Part shown: in pieces, positions 35,774 through 45,516 of the stretch
Layout of the letters: every line of letters starts with the position of its first letter
Numbering within the stretch: position 1 is the first letter of the stretch
Assembly: GCA_937973965.1 (NCBI GenBank)
Contig: CALJJQ010000094.1
Span: 1 to 64,000 of the forward strand
Source: an uncultured Calothrix sp.
Lineage (GTDB): Bacteria; Cyanobacteriota; Cyanobacteriia; Cyanobacteriales; Nostocaceae
Length of the DNA: 64,000 bases
Direction of reading: 5' to 3'
Notes under the pieces: generated by a model
The model's input: the letters and a program-made list of their open reading frames with translations, nothing else
Databases searched by the model: none
Told to the model about the DNA's origin: nothing
Position numbers and translations under genes: made by a program

Positions 35774-36730
35774 TTACTCTTCCACTCGATATCCCAACTC
35801 TGCCAACCGGATGCGGGATTGTCGCCATTTCGGTTGCACCTTGACGAATAATTCTAAATAAACCTTCCCAGCGATTAGCTTCTGAATTTGTTGACGTGCG
35901 GCACTACCAATATTTTTCAACATTAACCCTTTTTTCCCAATCAGAATCCCTTTTTGGGAATCCCGTTCCACATTAATCGTCGCCAGCACACGGGTAATTT
36001 TCTCCGTTTCTTCCACTAAATCAATGGCGATCGCAACTGAATGGGGTACTTCTTCACGGGTATGTAGTAATACTTGTTCCCGAATCAGTTCACCCATAAT
36101 AAACCGTTCCGGTTGGTCGGTGACTAAATCTGGAGGGTAATAATAGGGACCCGGTGCTAAATTTTCAATCAGAATATTTTGTAAGTTTGATAACTCAGTA
36201 CCAACTTTGGCGGAGAATTTCACCAATTGCCAATTGTATTCCCCAGCGAGTTGTTGATAGCTTGCATCAAGGACAGATGCGGTGTGAGGAGCTTGTAGAT
36301 CAATCTTGTTTAGACCCAAAATCACAGGGGTTTGACTGTGGGCTAATAATTCTGCCACATAGCGATCGCCCTTACCACATGCTACAGACCCATCCACCAC
36401 AAACAACACCACATCCACCGATTCGATGGCGATTTTGGCATTTTGCACCAGTACTTCCCCCAATTGGTGATGGGGTTTATGGATACCGGGTGTGTCCACA
36501 AAAATTAATTGGGCTGTATCCGTAGTCACAATCCCCCGCAGACGATTGCGGGTAGTTTGGGCTGTGGGTGATGTGATGGCGATTTTTTGCCCAACCAACT
36601 GATTCATTAAGGTAGATTTACCGACATTGGGACGACCAATGATACCGATAAATCCGGATTTAAAACCAGCAGGAGTTGGTGGAATCAGCGATGTAGTTGA
36701 GAGTTCAGGGTTAGGTGGGTGTTCTAGCAT
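35774..36730 (-). CDS. era: GTPase Era
   Basis: Era is the ribosome-associated GTPase that binds 16S rRNA 3' ends and helps small-subunit assembly. The 318-aa protein has G1 GRPNVGKST at residues 32-40, G3 DTPGIHKPHHQ, G4 NKID, and G5 near SAKVGTE. The C-terminal KH domain (about residues 225-305) has RDSQKGILIGKKGLMLKNIGSAARQQIQ. The N-terminal 24 residues are a short Pro-rich extension. A GAGACG palindrome is 30 bp upstream of the start (36749-36774). Confidence 0.95.
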   Translation of the reverse strand: MLEHPPNPELSTTSLIPPTPAGFKSGFIGIIGRPNVGKSTLMNQLVGQKIAITSPTAQTTRNRLRGIVTTDTAQLIFVDTPGIHKPHHQLGEVLVQNAKIAIESVDVVLFVVDGSVACGKGDRYVAELLAHSQTPVILGLNKIDLQAPHTASVLDASYQQLAGEYNWQLVKFSAKVGTELSNLQNILIENLAPGPYYYPPDLVTDQPERFIMGELIREQVLLHTREEVPHSVAIAIDLVEETEKITRVLATINVERDSQKGILIGKKGLMLKNIGSAARQQIQKLIAGKVYLELFVKVQPKWRQSRIRLAELGYRVEE

Positions 36731-36748
36731 AGTGGGTGGTGAGACGAC

Positions 36749-36774
36749 CCGATGGGTCGTCTGTACTCAGAGGG
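36749..36774. repeat. GAGACGACC palindrome (family F)
   Basis: GAGACGACCCGATGGGTCGTCTG forms a near-perfect hairpin just upstream of the era start, between era and the pentapeptide-repeat gene. Confidence 0.65.
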
Positions 36775-36897
36775 AGAAGGAGTAGCAAAGATAGGCGATG
36801 TATATTATTGCAAATTGCTCCTCCACTCCTTCTCCCCTACTGTCTCCTGTATTCTGTTTCCTCATAAATTCCCTTCGCACCATCTCCCCTTTTTTGA

Positions 36898-38460
36898 CTA
36901 ACTACTATAATTAAAACCTTTCATAAAGGCGACGACCGTACCAACACAGAAGGGTGTTAACTTGACCGCTTCATGGTAGGTATCAGCAAATACAGATTCA
37001 TTAATATCGGAACGGTTGGCTAAACGCTGGCCGAAATTGGGGTGTTCGTGAAGGATAATGGTTTGAGCGCTGGAGTTACTGAGGATAATTTGGGTTGGTG
37101 CATGAAAAAAGGGAATTTTTGTGACTAGGGTCAAAATATTTTGCATCTGTTTAATATTATCGGCATTGATGAGGGCATTTTCAATAGCTTGGGTAATTCT
37201 TTGGATACGATAGAAGGGGATACAACCATCATTGGCTGTATCTTCACTTTTGAGTAGTTCCAACAGACGCAGGGAATTTTGATGGGCGATCGCTGCATCT
37301 TTCCAAGGGAGGGTAGCAATACAAGCGGTGGGGAAAAGGGCTTCATCGTTGTCAACCCGGAAGGAAAACACTGTACGTCGTCGGTCGATATCTAAAGTTG
37401 GGGGATGTTTGAGTTCGGGGTATTTTTGGGAAATTTGATAATATGCACCAGCGATCGCAAAATGGGCTTCGTGGTCGAGGGGTCGATCAACTATAATCCG
37501 AATTAGGGAAGGATGGGCATTAAAGAAATCACGGGCTTCATCGATGTGAAAATACTTAATTAGGGAACCATCACCCGTAGGACTCAAATCCACCCATTCA
37601 CAGATAATTCCCTCGGTTTTTAAGCCAAATCGGGATGTGGCGAATAATTTGGCTGCGGTCAGGGTTGCACCACTTAAATCTGCACCAACCCAATCGGCTT
37701 GAATTAGTTTCGCTTGGTGTAAATTAGCATGAACTAAACTGGTATTGGTCAGGTTAGCGTGACTGAGATTAGCATAACTCAAATTGGCTCCACTCAGCTT
37801 TGCCCCACTTAAATCAGCCCAACTGAGATTCGCACCACTTAAATCTGCCCAGCGTAAATTTGCACCACTGAGATTCGCACCACTGAGGTTTGCCCGTGTC
37901 AAATTTGCTTGTCGTAATTCCGCATCTCGCAAATTCGCACCACTCAAATCACTTTTAGTCAAATCCACATTAGCCAGGTTCGCACTTTCCAGATTTGCCC
38001 CTGTTAAAAAACCCCCCTTCAAACAAGCTAGACTCAGATTCGCTTCCCGTAAATTAGCTTGACGTAAAGAAGCTTCCCGTAAATCCGCATTCCGCAAATT
38101 TGCCTTGTGTAAATCAGCACGGCTCAAATTGGCACGAATTAATTCTGCTCGAATGAGGGAGGTCTTGCGCATTTGCGCACGACTTAAATCCGCACGGATT
38201 AAATTAGCCACATTTAAACTTGCTCCCTTCAAGTCAGCATTACTTAAATGAGCGCCACTTAAACGAGCTACATTCAGCTTCGCATATCTTAAATTAGCAC
38301 CATTGAGGATAGCCCCACTCAAATTCACCACATTGAGATTAGCATGGGTGAGAATAACCTCACTTAATTTAGCACCATTTAAATTTGCCTCCGCCAAATC
38401 AACCCCACTAAAATCGCGGATACCAACAGTATATTTTTCGAGAAATTCCTCAACAGTCAT
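36898..38460 (-). CDS. Pentapeptide-repeat protein
   Basis: From the ATG at 38460, which follows AGGGGAAG, the protein is 520 aa. It begins MTVEEFLEKYTVGIRDFSGVDLAEANLNGAKL, and residues about 15-290 are a long run of A(D/N)Lxx pentapeptides forming a right-handed quadrilateral beta-helix. The C-terminal 230 residues are a distinct domain with FFNAHPSLIRIIVDRPLDHEAHFAI and IQRITQAIENALINADNIKQMQ, which I cannot assign. A longer frame upstream (from 38613) adds 51 residues without repeats and lacks support. Functions of such proteins in cyanobacteria are mostly unknown. The gene is divergent from tyrA. Confidence 0.85.
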   Translation of the reverse strand: MTVEEFLEKYTVGIRDFSGVDLAEANLNGAKLSEVILTHANLNVVNLSGAILNGANLRYAKLNVARLSGAHLSNADLKGASLNVANLIRADLSRAQMRKTSLIRAELIRANLSRADLHKANLRNADLREASLRQANLREANLSLACLKGGFLTGANLESANLANVDLTKSDLSGANLRDAELRQANLTRANLSGANLSGANLRWADLSGANLSWADLSGAKLSGANLSYANLSHANLTNTSLVHANLHQAKLIQADWVGADLSGATLTAAKLFATSRFGLKTEGIICEWVDLSPTGDGSLIKYFHIDEARDFFNAHPSLIRIIVDRPLDHEAHFAIAGAYYQISQKYPELKHPPTLDIDRRRTVFSFRVDNDEALFPTACIATLPWKDAAIAHQNSLRLLELLKSEDTANDGCIPFYRIQRITQAIENALINADNIKQMQNILTLVTKIPFFHAPTQIILSNSSAQTIILHEHPNFGQRLANRSDINESVFADTYHEAVKLTPFCVGTVVAFMKGFNYSS

Positions 38461-38702
38461 TTCTGCTTCCCCTCGGTAGGCAACACTGATAAACTCAAAT
38501 CCAGGTTCATTTGCACCATCTTGTATTTGTCGTCCCGATTCCCAAATTGATATCACCACAACCAGCACCATATTAGGAGTCCGATTTTCAGATTGAACAA
38601 AACAGCCTCCCATCTTGTCGCTACACTTCTAGAGTAAAATTTCTACTCACCACTCCCTGACCCTAAAAGATAGATTCAAAAACCAAAATAGATTCCCATA
38701 TC

Positions 38703-39548
38703 ATGAACATAGGCATTATCGGACTAGGATTAATTGGCGGTTCCCTGGGACTAGATTTGCGATCGCACGGACATCACGTGATCGGAGTCAGTCGTCGTCA
38801 ATCCACCTGTGAAACAGCCATGAAAAGGGGTTGTGTTGATTGCGCATCAACCCATTTATCCTCCCTGACCACAGTCGAGGTCGTATTTGTTTGCACCCCT
38901 CTTGGGCTTATTATTCCCACCGTCACAGAATTGATCACGTTTTTACCCAAAACTACGGTAATTACCGATGTTGGCTCCGTCAAAACACCAATAGTCCAAG
39001 CCATCACCCCCCATTGGCAAAACTTCATCGGTGGTCATCCCATGGCCGGAACCGCAGAAACCGGAATCGACGCAGCTATCCCCGCTTTATTTGTCAATCG
39101 TCCCTACGTACTTACCCCTACCTCCACCACCCCAGAATCAGCTACTGCAACTGTTGTAGGTATAATTCAACAATTAAAAAGTCACATTTATTACTGTCAA
39201 CCCCAAGAACACGACCAAGCCGTGAGTTGGATTTCCCACCTACCCGTCATGGTGAGTGCAGCTCTCATCTCAGCTTGCAGCCAAGAACGCGATCGCCATA
39301 TTCTCAATTTAGCCCAAAATCTAGCCAGCACAGGTTTCCGTGACACCAGTCGCGTCGGAGGTGGTAATCCCGAATTAGGTCGAATGATGGCAGAACACAA
39401 CCACGAAGCCCTATTAAATTCCCTACATCAATACCGTCACCATTTAGATGAGTTAATTAACTTAATCGACACCAAAAATTGGCAAAAATTACAGCAAAAA
39501 CTCCAATCCACCCAACAGGAACGTCCCCATTTTGTCAAGGAAAAATAA
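38703..39548 (+). CDS. tyrA: Prephenate/arogenate dehydrogenase
   Basis: TyrA makes the tyrosine precursor; in cyanobacteria the enzyme is usually an arogenate dehydrogenase using NADP. The Rossmann motif GLGLIGGSLG is at residues 7-16 of the 281-aa protein. Catalytic-region sequence TDVGSVKTPIVQAI, IGGHPMAGTAETGIDAA and SWISHLPVMVSAALI is present, with the conserved histidines. The next gene, a lipoate/biotin ligase-like protein, starts 118 bp later on the same strand across a repeat cluster. Confidence 0.94.
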   Translation: MNIGIIGLGLIGGSLGLDLRSHGHHVIGVSRRQSTCETAMKRGCVDCASTHLSSLTTVEVVFVCTPLGLIIPTVTELITFLPKTTVITDVGSVKTPIVQAITPHWQNFIGGHPMAGTAETGIDAAIPALFVNRPYVLTPTSTTPESATATVVGIIQQLKSHIYYCQPQEHDQAVSWISHLPVMVSAALISACSQERDRHILNLAQNLASTGFRDTSRVGGGNPELGRMMAEHNHEALLNSLHQYRHHLDELINLIDTKNWQKLQQKLQSTQQERPHFVKEK

Positions 39549-39574
39549 ATGATAATACAGGAGGAGGGGAGGTA

Positions 39575-39665
39575 TCGAAATAATCCAAAATCCATAGCAG
39601 AGACGACCCGTCGGGTCGTCTCTACGGTAATCCAAAATCCAAAATCGAATAATCCAAAATCTAAA
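39575..39665. repeat. STRR tracts flanking a GAGACGACC palindrome
   Basis: AATCCAAAATCCAT (39579-39592), then GAGACGACCCGTCGGGTCGTCTC (39600-39622), then ATCCAAAATCCAAAATCG and ATCCAAAATCTAAAATG ending at the next start codon. A palindrome sits between two heptamer tracts, as if inserted into one STRR. Confidence 0.8.
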
Positions 39666-40412
39666 ATGTATTGGCGACTCATTCCCCCCCTCGAACTAAA
39701 TGGAAAATTACAAATGGCAATTGATACCTGGTTATTCCAACAACATATTGCCGGAAACCATCCTCCCACCCTACGATTTTACACCTGGTCATCACCGACA
39801 ATTTCCCTCGGATATCACCAAAAAACCTATCCTCCGCAATGGGAAAACCTGCAATGGCAAGGACAAAAAATTAATATAGTTCGTCGTCCAACAGGGGGAA
39901 GAGCAGTTTTACACCAAGGTGATTTAACCTATGCAGTTATCACCTCCGGATTCAGTTCAAAACGTATAGAAGCCTATCAACAAATTTGTAAATTTTTAAT
40001 CCTTGGTTGGCAAAAATTAGGGATTAAATTACATTACGGTCAAGCTGGAAGGGGCTACATTCATAATCCCAATTGTTTCGGTACAGCCACAGGTGCTGAT
40101 TTAGTTACAGAAAATGGTTATAAATTTATTGGTAGTGCCCAATTACGCCAAGGTCAAAATATTCTGCAACACGGCTCCATGCGCATCAATCAAAGTGTTG
40201 AATTATATCAACAAGTTTTTCATCCCCAAGCACAGGAATTAATCATTAATCATCCCATTAATCCAGTGTCAATTTATCAAGATTTACCAACTATTATTGA
40301 TACTCTCCAAACCACAGCTGCAGAATGTTTTCAAATCCAGTTAGAAATTCAACCTTTCACACTCCAAGAATGGCAAGAAATCATTAAAATAATCGATTCT
40401 CTTGTACTTTGA
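39666..40412 (+). CDS. Lipoate/biotin protein ligase family protein
   Basis: From the ATG at 39666 the protein is 248 aa and begins MYWRLIPPLELNGKLQMAID. The LplA/LipB fold motifs are seen: TLRFYTWSSPTISLGYHQ, IVRRPTGGRAVLHQGDLTYAVI with the characteristic RRxTGGRAVxH, and GADLVTENGYKFIGSAQLRQG, with a lysine within KFIGSAQ. It probably handles lipoyl or related acyl transfer to carrier proteins. A longer frame from 39549 would encode STRR and palindrome sequence and is rejected. Confidence 0.82.
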   Translation: MYWRLIPPLELNGKLQMAIDTWLFQQHIAGNHPPTLRFYTWSSPTISLGYHQKTYPPQWENLQWQGQKINIVRRPTGGRAVLHQGDLTYAVITSGFSSKRIEAYQQICKFLILGWQKLGIKLHYGQAGRGYIHNPNCFGTATGADLVTENGYKFIGSAQLRQGQNILQHGSMRINQSVELYQQVFHPQAQELIINHPINPVSIYQDLPTIIDTLQTTAAECFQIQLEIQPFTLQEWQEIIKIIDSLVL

Positions 40413-40585
40413 TATAGTTGTCGCTTATGTCATATAAACTAATTGCGAATTATGAATTTTGTTCATCCATCGGTTCTGTTTAGGTGGTAAGAAGTAGCTT
40501 GCATGTAATGCTGACATCAAAAACCAATGAAAGGGGCTTTTCCCTACTTCCTACAGCCTTCGGGTAAGCGCTGTGTTGTTGGAGG

Positions 40586-40694
40586 CTAGTGGTCTGTCAA
40601 CTTTATTTTGATGGATGGTGGTGGTGTGGGCATCCTGCCCGCATTTAAGTTATAAATAAATGTATCCATCGTTTCTGTGTTGACAAACCACTAG
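40586..40694. repeat. MITE-like element with CTAGTGG ends (family G)
   Basis: A 109-bp stretch bounded by CTAGTGGTCTGTCAAC on the left and GTTGACAAACCACTAG on the right, inverted with one mismatch over 16 bases. The interior includes GGTGTGGGCATCCTGCCCGC and TTTATTTTGATGGATGG and has no coding capacity. It ends just after the dapL stop codon. I found no second copy in this window. Confidence 0.7.
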
Positions 40695-40698
40695 TATC

Positions 40699-41934
40699 TT
40701 AAGCTTTAAATTTATCGATAATTCGGGCCATTGCGGTTTCGACATTTTGGCGACTGTTAAAGGCGGAAATTCGGAAATAGCCCTCACCTGCAGCACCGAA
40801 ACCGGAACCGGGGGTTCCCACTACATGACAGGTATGTAGGAGCTTATCAAAGAAATCCCAACTGGATAAACCGTTAGGGGTTTTCACCCAGACGTAGGGT
40901 GCATTCACACCACCGTAAACCTGTAAACCTGCTGCGGTCAATTGTTCTCGGATTATTTTGGCATTTTCCATGTAGAAATTAATTAAAGCTTTGACCTGTG
41001 CTTGACCAGCATCAGAGTAAACTGCTTCCGCACCTCGTTGGACGATGTAGGATACACCGTTAAATTTGGTGGATTGACGACGGTTCCACAGTTTCCATAG
41101 TTCTACGTCGCTACCGTCGCTGGCTTTGGCTGTGAGGGTTTTGGGAACAACGGTTAGCGCACAACGGGTTCCGGTAAACCCGGCATTTTTGGAAAATGAA
41201 CGGAATTCGATGGCACATTCCCTTGCTCCGGGAATTTCGTAGATAGAATGGGGAAGGTTAGAATCGCTAATAAAGGCTTCGTAGGCTGCGTCAAAGAAGA
41301 TGATTGAGTTATGAGCGCGGGCGTAATCAACCCAGGCTTTTAGGTGTTCCTTGGTAGCCGTTGCACCTGTGGGGTTGTTGGGAAAACAGAGATAAATTAA
41401 ATCAACTCTTTGGTTGGGAATTTCGGCAGTAAAGTTATTTTCGGCGGAAATTGGTAAATAGACTAAACCCGCATATTCACCCTTTTCGTTCACTTCGCCA
41501 GTATTTCCCGTCATGACATTTGTGTCTACATACACAGGATATACGGGGTCAGTGACGGCAATGGTATTATCTTTACCAAAGATATCGAGAATATTACCAC
41601 AATCACATTTAGAGCCATCGGAGATAAAAATTTCCGATGCGTCGATATCACAACCACGGGCTTGGAAATCGTGTTGAGCGATTTTTTCCCGTAACCATTC
41701 ATACCCCTGTTCGGGACCATATCCTTTAAAGGTTTCCCGGTTTCCCATCTCGGCTACCGCTTGCACCATTGCTAGGCGACAGGCTTCCGGGAGAGGTTCA
41801 GTGACATCACCGATACCAAGGCGAATAATTACAGCATCGGGGTTTGCTTGGGCAAAGGTATTGACTCGACGAGCAATTTCCGGGAATAGGTAGCCAGCTT
41901 TGAGTTTGAGGTAATTATCGTTAATTTTTGCCAT
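40699..41934 (-). CDS. dapL: LL-diaminopimelate aminotransferase
   Basis: DapL converts tetrahydrodipicolinate to LL-diaminopimelate in one step, feeding lysine and peptidoglycan synthesis; it is the route used by cyanobacteria and plants. The 411-aa protein begins [24 protein letters not shown]. The PLP lysine is in [15 protein letters not shown] and [10 protein letters not shown] is the usual substrate loop. [16 protein letters not shown] is a family marker. Family E and H repeats and a GAGACG-like palindrome lie in the 830 bp upstream. Confidence 0.96.
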   Translation of the reverse strand: MAKINDNYLKLKAGYLFPEIARRVNTFAQANPDAVIIRLGIGDVTEPLPEACRLAMVQAVAEMGNRETFKGYGPEQGYEWLREKIAQHDFQARGCDIDASEIFISDGSKCDCGNILDIFGKDNTIAVTDPVYPVYVDTNVMTGNTGEVNEKGEYAGLVYLPISAENNFTAEIPNQRVDLIYLCFPNNPTGATATKEHLKAWVDYARAHNSIIFFDAAYEAFISDSNLPHSIYEIPGARECAIEFRSFSKNAGFTGTRCALTVVPKTLTAKASDGSDVELWKLWNRRQSTKFNGVSYIVQRGAEAVYSDAGQAQVKALINFYMENAKIIREQLTAAGLQVYGGVNAPYVWVKTPNGLSSWDFFDKLLHTCHVVGTPGSGFGAAGEGYFRISAFNSRQNVETAMARIIDKFKA

Positions 41935-42764
41935 AAATGCTTGTGGGTAGGTTTAATTGGAAGTAGTTACACGTCTGTTAATAATGCGTTGTCGATGGGG
42001 AATCAGTCAACTGATTGCGGTGTCAGCTTTTTACATCTATACACTTTACACGATGAATGAGTAGAGACGTAGCAATGGTGCGTCTCTACACAACGTAAAA
42101 TTTTCAATTCATATTTGTATTCAGCAACGCCAAAAATTTCATCTGTCCTACTGGTTTGGCAAAATGCAATACAGTTCAGTTAGGCTTAAAAGCCTGATTA
42201 TTGGGTAGGTTAGGTTGAAGAATGTAGAAGCAGTGCCTAGGCTGTGTAATTTGTGCCTTTTTTGCGGTCGCAAATTCATGCATAAACCGTGACAACAAAC
42301 TTGTTCCAATACTCCGGCTCTTGATACATACAGGGAAGCTCTGCTTCCTGATTTGAGGCAGTAGCCCTCGTGGAATGCGCGTAGCGGGTATTACGTACGC
42401 GAAGCGTTGCCGCAGGCTATTACGAATTAATCATGTCTTTCTCAAAGCTATAGTAAAATTATGTAAGTTGTTTTACCTTTTTTAACACATCTTGAAAAAA
42501 GCGTCCGGAAAAAAATATTTGTAGATGTGATTTTGATAGCAAGATTTAGTGATTGCGATCGCTGACAATGGCAAATAGGTGGTGCAGGTTTCTTCTGTAC
42601 CATCTATCGCCTTTTTTTGCTGTTACTACGTACTTTTTCTCAGGTGCTATACCCGCAGGTTTGTCCTAGACTAGCGCTACTAAATGCCTTTCATTACTCA
42701 TCAAAATTAATGGGACAGACCAGTAGTTCCCGATAAACGGAGTTTTCCAGGTATATTTTGCTAT
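41935..42764. other. Repeat-rich intergenic region, 830 bp
   Basis: No gene. In order: a GAGACG-type inverted pair at 42062-42089, family H repeat at 42168-42251, family E unit at 42378-42428, an AT-rich stretch, and the edge of a family A copy at 42645-42722 (GGTGCTATACCCGCAGG, CTAGACTAGCGCTACTA). The promoter of dapL is at its left end. Confidence 0.65.
42378..42428. repeat. Family E repeat unit
   Basis: GCGCGTAGCGGGTATTACGT, ACGCGAAGCGTTGCCGCAGG and CTATTACGAATTAA match units at 14912, 46174, 55886 and 56719. Confidence 0.7.
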
Positions 42765-44942
42765 TTAATTGATTCTTGTTGCGGTTTCGGCGATAATTTG
42801 TCGAATTTGAGCATGGCTCAGGTGGGGGTTGGCATCTAATATTAATGCGACGGTTCCAGCTACGTGGGGTGCAGCCATTGATGTACCTCGATAATTTGCG
42901 TAGCTAATGCTACCAGCAACGGTGGATTTAATATCTTCTCCTGGAGCGACGACATGGAGCATATCAGGATTGTAACCAGCGCGGTTAGAGAAGTATGTGA
43001 TGTTACCATTGATATTAATTGCACCGACGGAAATACCGTAGTTTGTTGCTAAATATGCGGGGGCATAGGGGAAGCTACCAGCATCGTTTCCTGCTGCAAC
43101 TACAATCATCACATTGCGACTAGCTGCGTAGGCAAATGCTCGTTCTAATTCATTACTCGCAAAGAGCAAACCTAAACTCATATTAATCACCCGCGCACCG
43201 TTATCGACTGCGTAGCGGATTGCTGTTGCCAAATTTCCTGTATCGAGAAAGTATCGTTCTTCTGTTCTACCTATTCTCAATCCCATAATTTGGGAATCAT
43301 AGGCAACTCCTGTTATCCCTTCACCGTTGTTAGCAGCAGCAATTGTCCCTGCAACGTGGGTTCCGTGACTGTTCCACTCACCCCGTGAATCTGTGACAGG
43401 ATTGATATTGCTATTATTACCGTTGATTCCAGTACTAAAATTCCAGCCATTGATGTCATCCACATAGCTATTGCGATCGCTGTCTATACCGTTGCGAATT
43501 TCCCCTGGATTACGCCAAATATTTCTACTTAAATCGGGGTGATTCATAAATACTCCGTCGTCAATCACCGCGACAGTGATGTCTTTTCCTGTATATCCCC
43601 GTGACCATACATTGGGTGCGTTAATGGCATCATTACCCCAGTTTCCACCGGTTCTTCTTGACCAGTTGCTAGTGTTGATGCTGTTGTTTCCGTTCAGGTT
43701 TTGTCCTAAAGCCCTACTCACGGCATTATCTGCATTGACTAAACCATATCCATAGGTGCTGTTAAAGCCACTTAGCAAGGATAAATTGAGGGTATAGCAA
43801 CTGTTAGCACTACCATATCTGTAAACTCTAACGTAATAGTTTCCCGCAGCTAATTCCCGTCGGATTGATTCATTAGATGTATCTTCTTTTTCCGATGAGG
43901 TAAGTCTTCTACCGTTAGCATCAAATAGTTCTACATCCACATCTGCAATCAAACCGAATAAATCTAGGCTGAATCTGCTGGGTGAATTTACGGTGAAGCG
44001 ATAATAATCATCTACATCATTATTACCAACGTAGTTAGTAATCGTTCTGAGACCGTTGATTACGCCCAGGTCGGATGCGGTGCTTAAAGTATTATTATTT
44101 TCAATGGTATTACGCTTGATCACCCCTGCGATTTGCCAATCTGTGTCACCGATGGTGGTGAGGACGACATTTTCTCTCAAGTTAGTACCGTTCATTTGCC
44201 AAACGGAGTTTTGACCTGTTTGATAATTGCGCCAAAGTATATCTACCTGACCATCTCCATTCAAGTCGGCGGTGGCTTTGATTTGCCAGTTGGTACTCCG
44301 GGATTCTAGCCAAATACCGTTTTTGAGATTCGATCCATTCATTTCCCAAATGGCGTTTTGACCGGTTTGATAATTTCGCCAGAGTATATCTACTTGACCA
44401 TCGCGGTTAAAATCGGCGGTGGATTCTATTTTCCAGTTGGTGTCGTGAACTTGGGTGATAAATACACCACGGGAGAGATTAGTACAGTTCATTTCCCAAA
44501 TGGCGTTTTGACCGGTTTGATAATTTCGCCAGAGTATATCTACTTGACCATCGCGATTAAAATCTGCGGTGGATTCTATTTTCCATTTGGTATCGTGAAC
44601 CTGAATTAACCACACTCCTTCTTGGATGGTGGAACTGTCCCTCATCACCCAGATGGCGTTTTGTCCTGTCAGTGAATTACGCCACAGAATATCATCTTGT
44701 CCATTCCGATTAAAATCTGCGATCGCCGCAATTTTCCATGATGGGTCACGACTAACCATCATTAACCCCGCTTCATGGGTTGTTCCGTTCATTAACCAAG
44801 TGGCGTTACTACCTGTAGAAGAATTGCGCCAGAGTATATCTACGTTAAAATTATTGCTGGTGAGATTATTTACGGACTGCTGAACTAGAGGTGTTGTAGT
44901 AAATTGAGACTCGGTAAAGGTGAAGTTTTGTGGAACTGCCAT
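42765..44942 (-). CDS. Subtilisin-family serine protease with DILWRN repeats
   Basis: A 725-aa modular protein. Five units of about 50 aa with DILWRN(S/Y)xTGQNAIW form the N-terminal third; they resemble FG-GAP/VCBS-type beta-propeller blades. Residues about 275-390 resemble a PPC domain (DVDDYYRFTVNSPSRFSLDLFGLIADVDVELFDANG). The S8 catalytic domain follows: Asp in VAVIDDGVFMNHPDL (~459), His in NSHGTHVAGTIAA (~527), Ser in RGTSMAAPHVAGTV (~686). No standard signal peptide is seen; export by another route is inferred. Placement of the propeller-like repeats before the protease is unusual to my knowledge. Confidence 0.85.
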   Translation of the reverse strand: MAVPQNFTFTESQFTTTPLVQQSVNNLTSNNFNVDILWRNSSTGSNATWLMNGTTHEAGLMMVSRDPSWKIAAIADFNRNGQDDILWRNSLTGQNAIWVMRDSSTIQEGVWLIQVHDTKWKIESTADFNRDGQVDILWRNYQTGQNAIWEMNCTNLSRGVFITQVHDTNWKIESTADFNRDGQVDILWRNYQTGQNAIWEMNGSNLKNGIWLESRSTNWQIKATADLNGDGQVDILWRNYQTGQNSVWQMNGTNLRENVVLTTIGDTDWQIAGVIKRNTIENNNTLSTASDLGVINGLRTITNYVGNNDVDDYYRFTVNSPSRFSLDLFGLIADVDVELFDANGRRLTSSEKEDTSNESIRRELAAGNYYVRVYRYGSANSCYTLNLSLLSGFNSTYGYGLVNADNAVSRALGQNLNGNNSINTSNWSRRTGGNWGNDAINAPNVWSRGYTGKDITVAVIDDGVFMNHPDLSRNIWRNPGEIRNGIDSDRNSYVDDINGWNFSTGINGNNSNINPVTDSRGEWNSHGTHVAGTIAAANNGEGITGVAYDSQIMGLRIGRTEERYFLDTGNLATAIRYAVDNGARVINMSLGLLFASNELERAFAYAASRNVMIVVAAGNDAGSFPYAPAYLATNYGISVGAININGNITYFSNRAGYNPDMLHVVAPGEDIKSTVAGSISYANYRGTSMAAPHVAGTVALILDANPHLSHAQIRQIIAETATRIN

Positions 44943-45516
44943 ATGTATAATTACTTTTGTGTAGAGTACGTATTTTTCTGGTCTACAAGATATCTATACG
45001 GAAGACAAAAGCACCAAAGACCTGCACATTTCAATACAGGACTAATACGGCAGATTACGCAAAAGGGACAGGAAGAATTAGAGTTTTTTAACCATAAAAA
45101 TACTTGAATCTTGCACCTTACGAATTAAAATGCAAGTAAATATGGTTAGAGAAATTAATTACTCTCATTATTCATTATTTATGTTTTATTTATGTTTTAT
45201 TTGTAGTCGATTGTCATGAACTTACACTTTTAGCCAAGGATTTACAACCCCTGACGGACGGGAGCGTAGTTAAATAATTAAAAACTACACCAGTCAAATT
45301 TATTTTGAATTTGCCCAAGGTGCAAGATGGGAATATACCGAAAAATATCTATTTATCAATACATTACTTTTCAGCTAAAATACCCATAAAATGTGCAAAT
45401 ATTTGCTTGCAAATTGAGAAATATTTGATATAAATTAACTTGAATTTAATCACCATTTTAGACTACGAAATCAATTCTGTTATTCCCTGGAGACAACCCA
45501 CCGGGTATTCCCGTAC
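44943..45516. other. Intergenic region, 574 bp
   Basis: AT-rich with no gene and no obvious member of the repeat families. The subtilase promoter lies at its left edge and the NarL-type regulator ends at its right edge. Confidence 0.5.

Noticed and set aside
37784-38062. Plus-strand frame rich in FAPLKSA repeats
   Set aside because: It is the antisense shadow of the pentapeptide repeats on the other strand.
44358-44883. Plus-strand frames opposite the subtilase
   Set aside because: They are antisense readings of the DILWRN repeats; their internal repetition mirrors that of the real gene.
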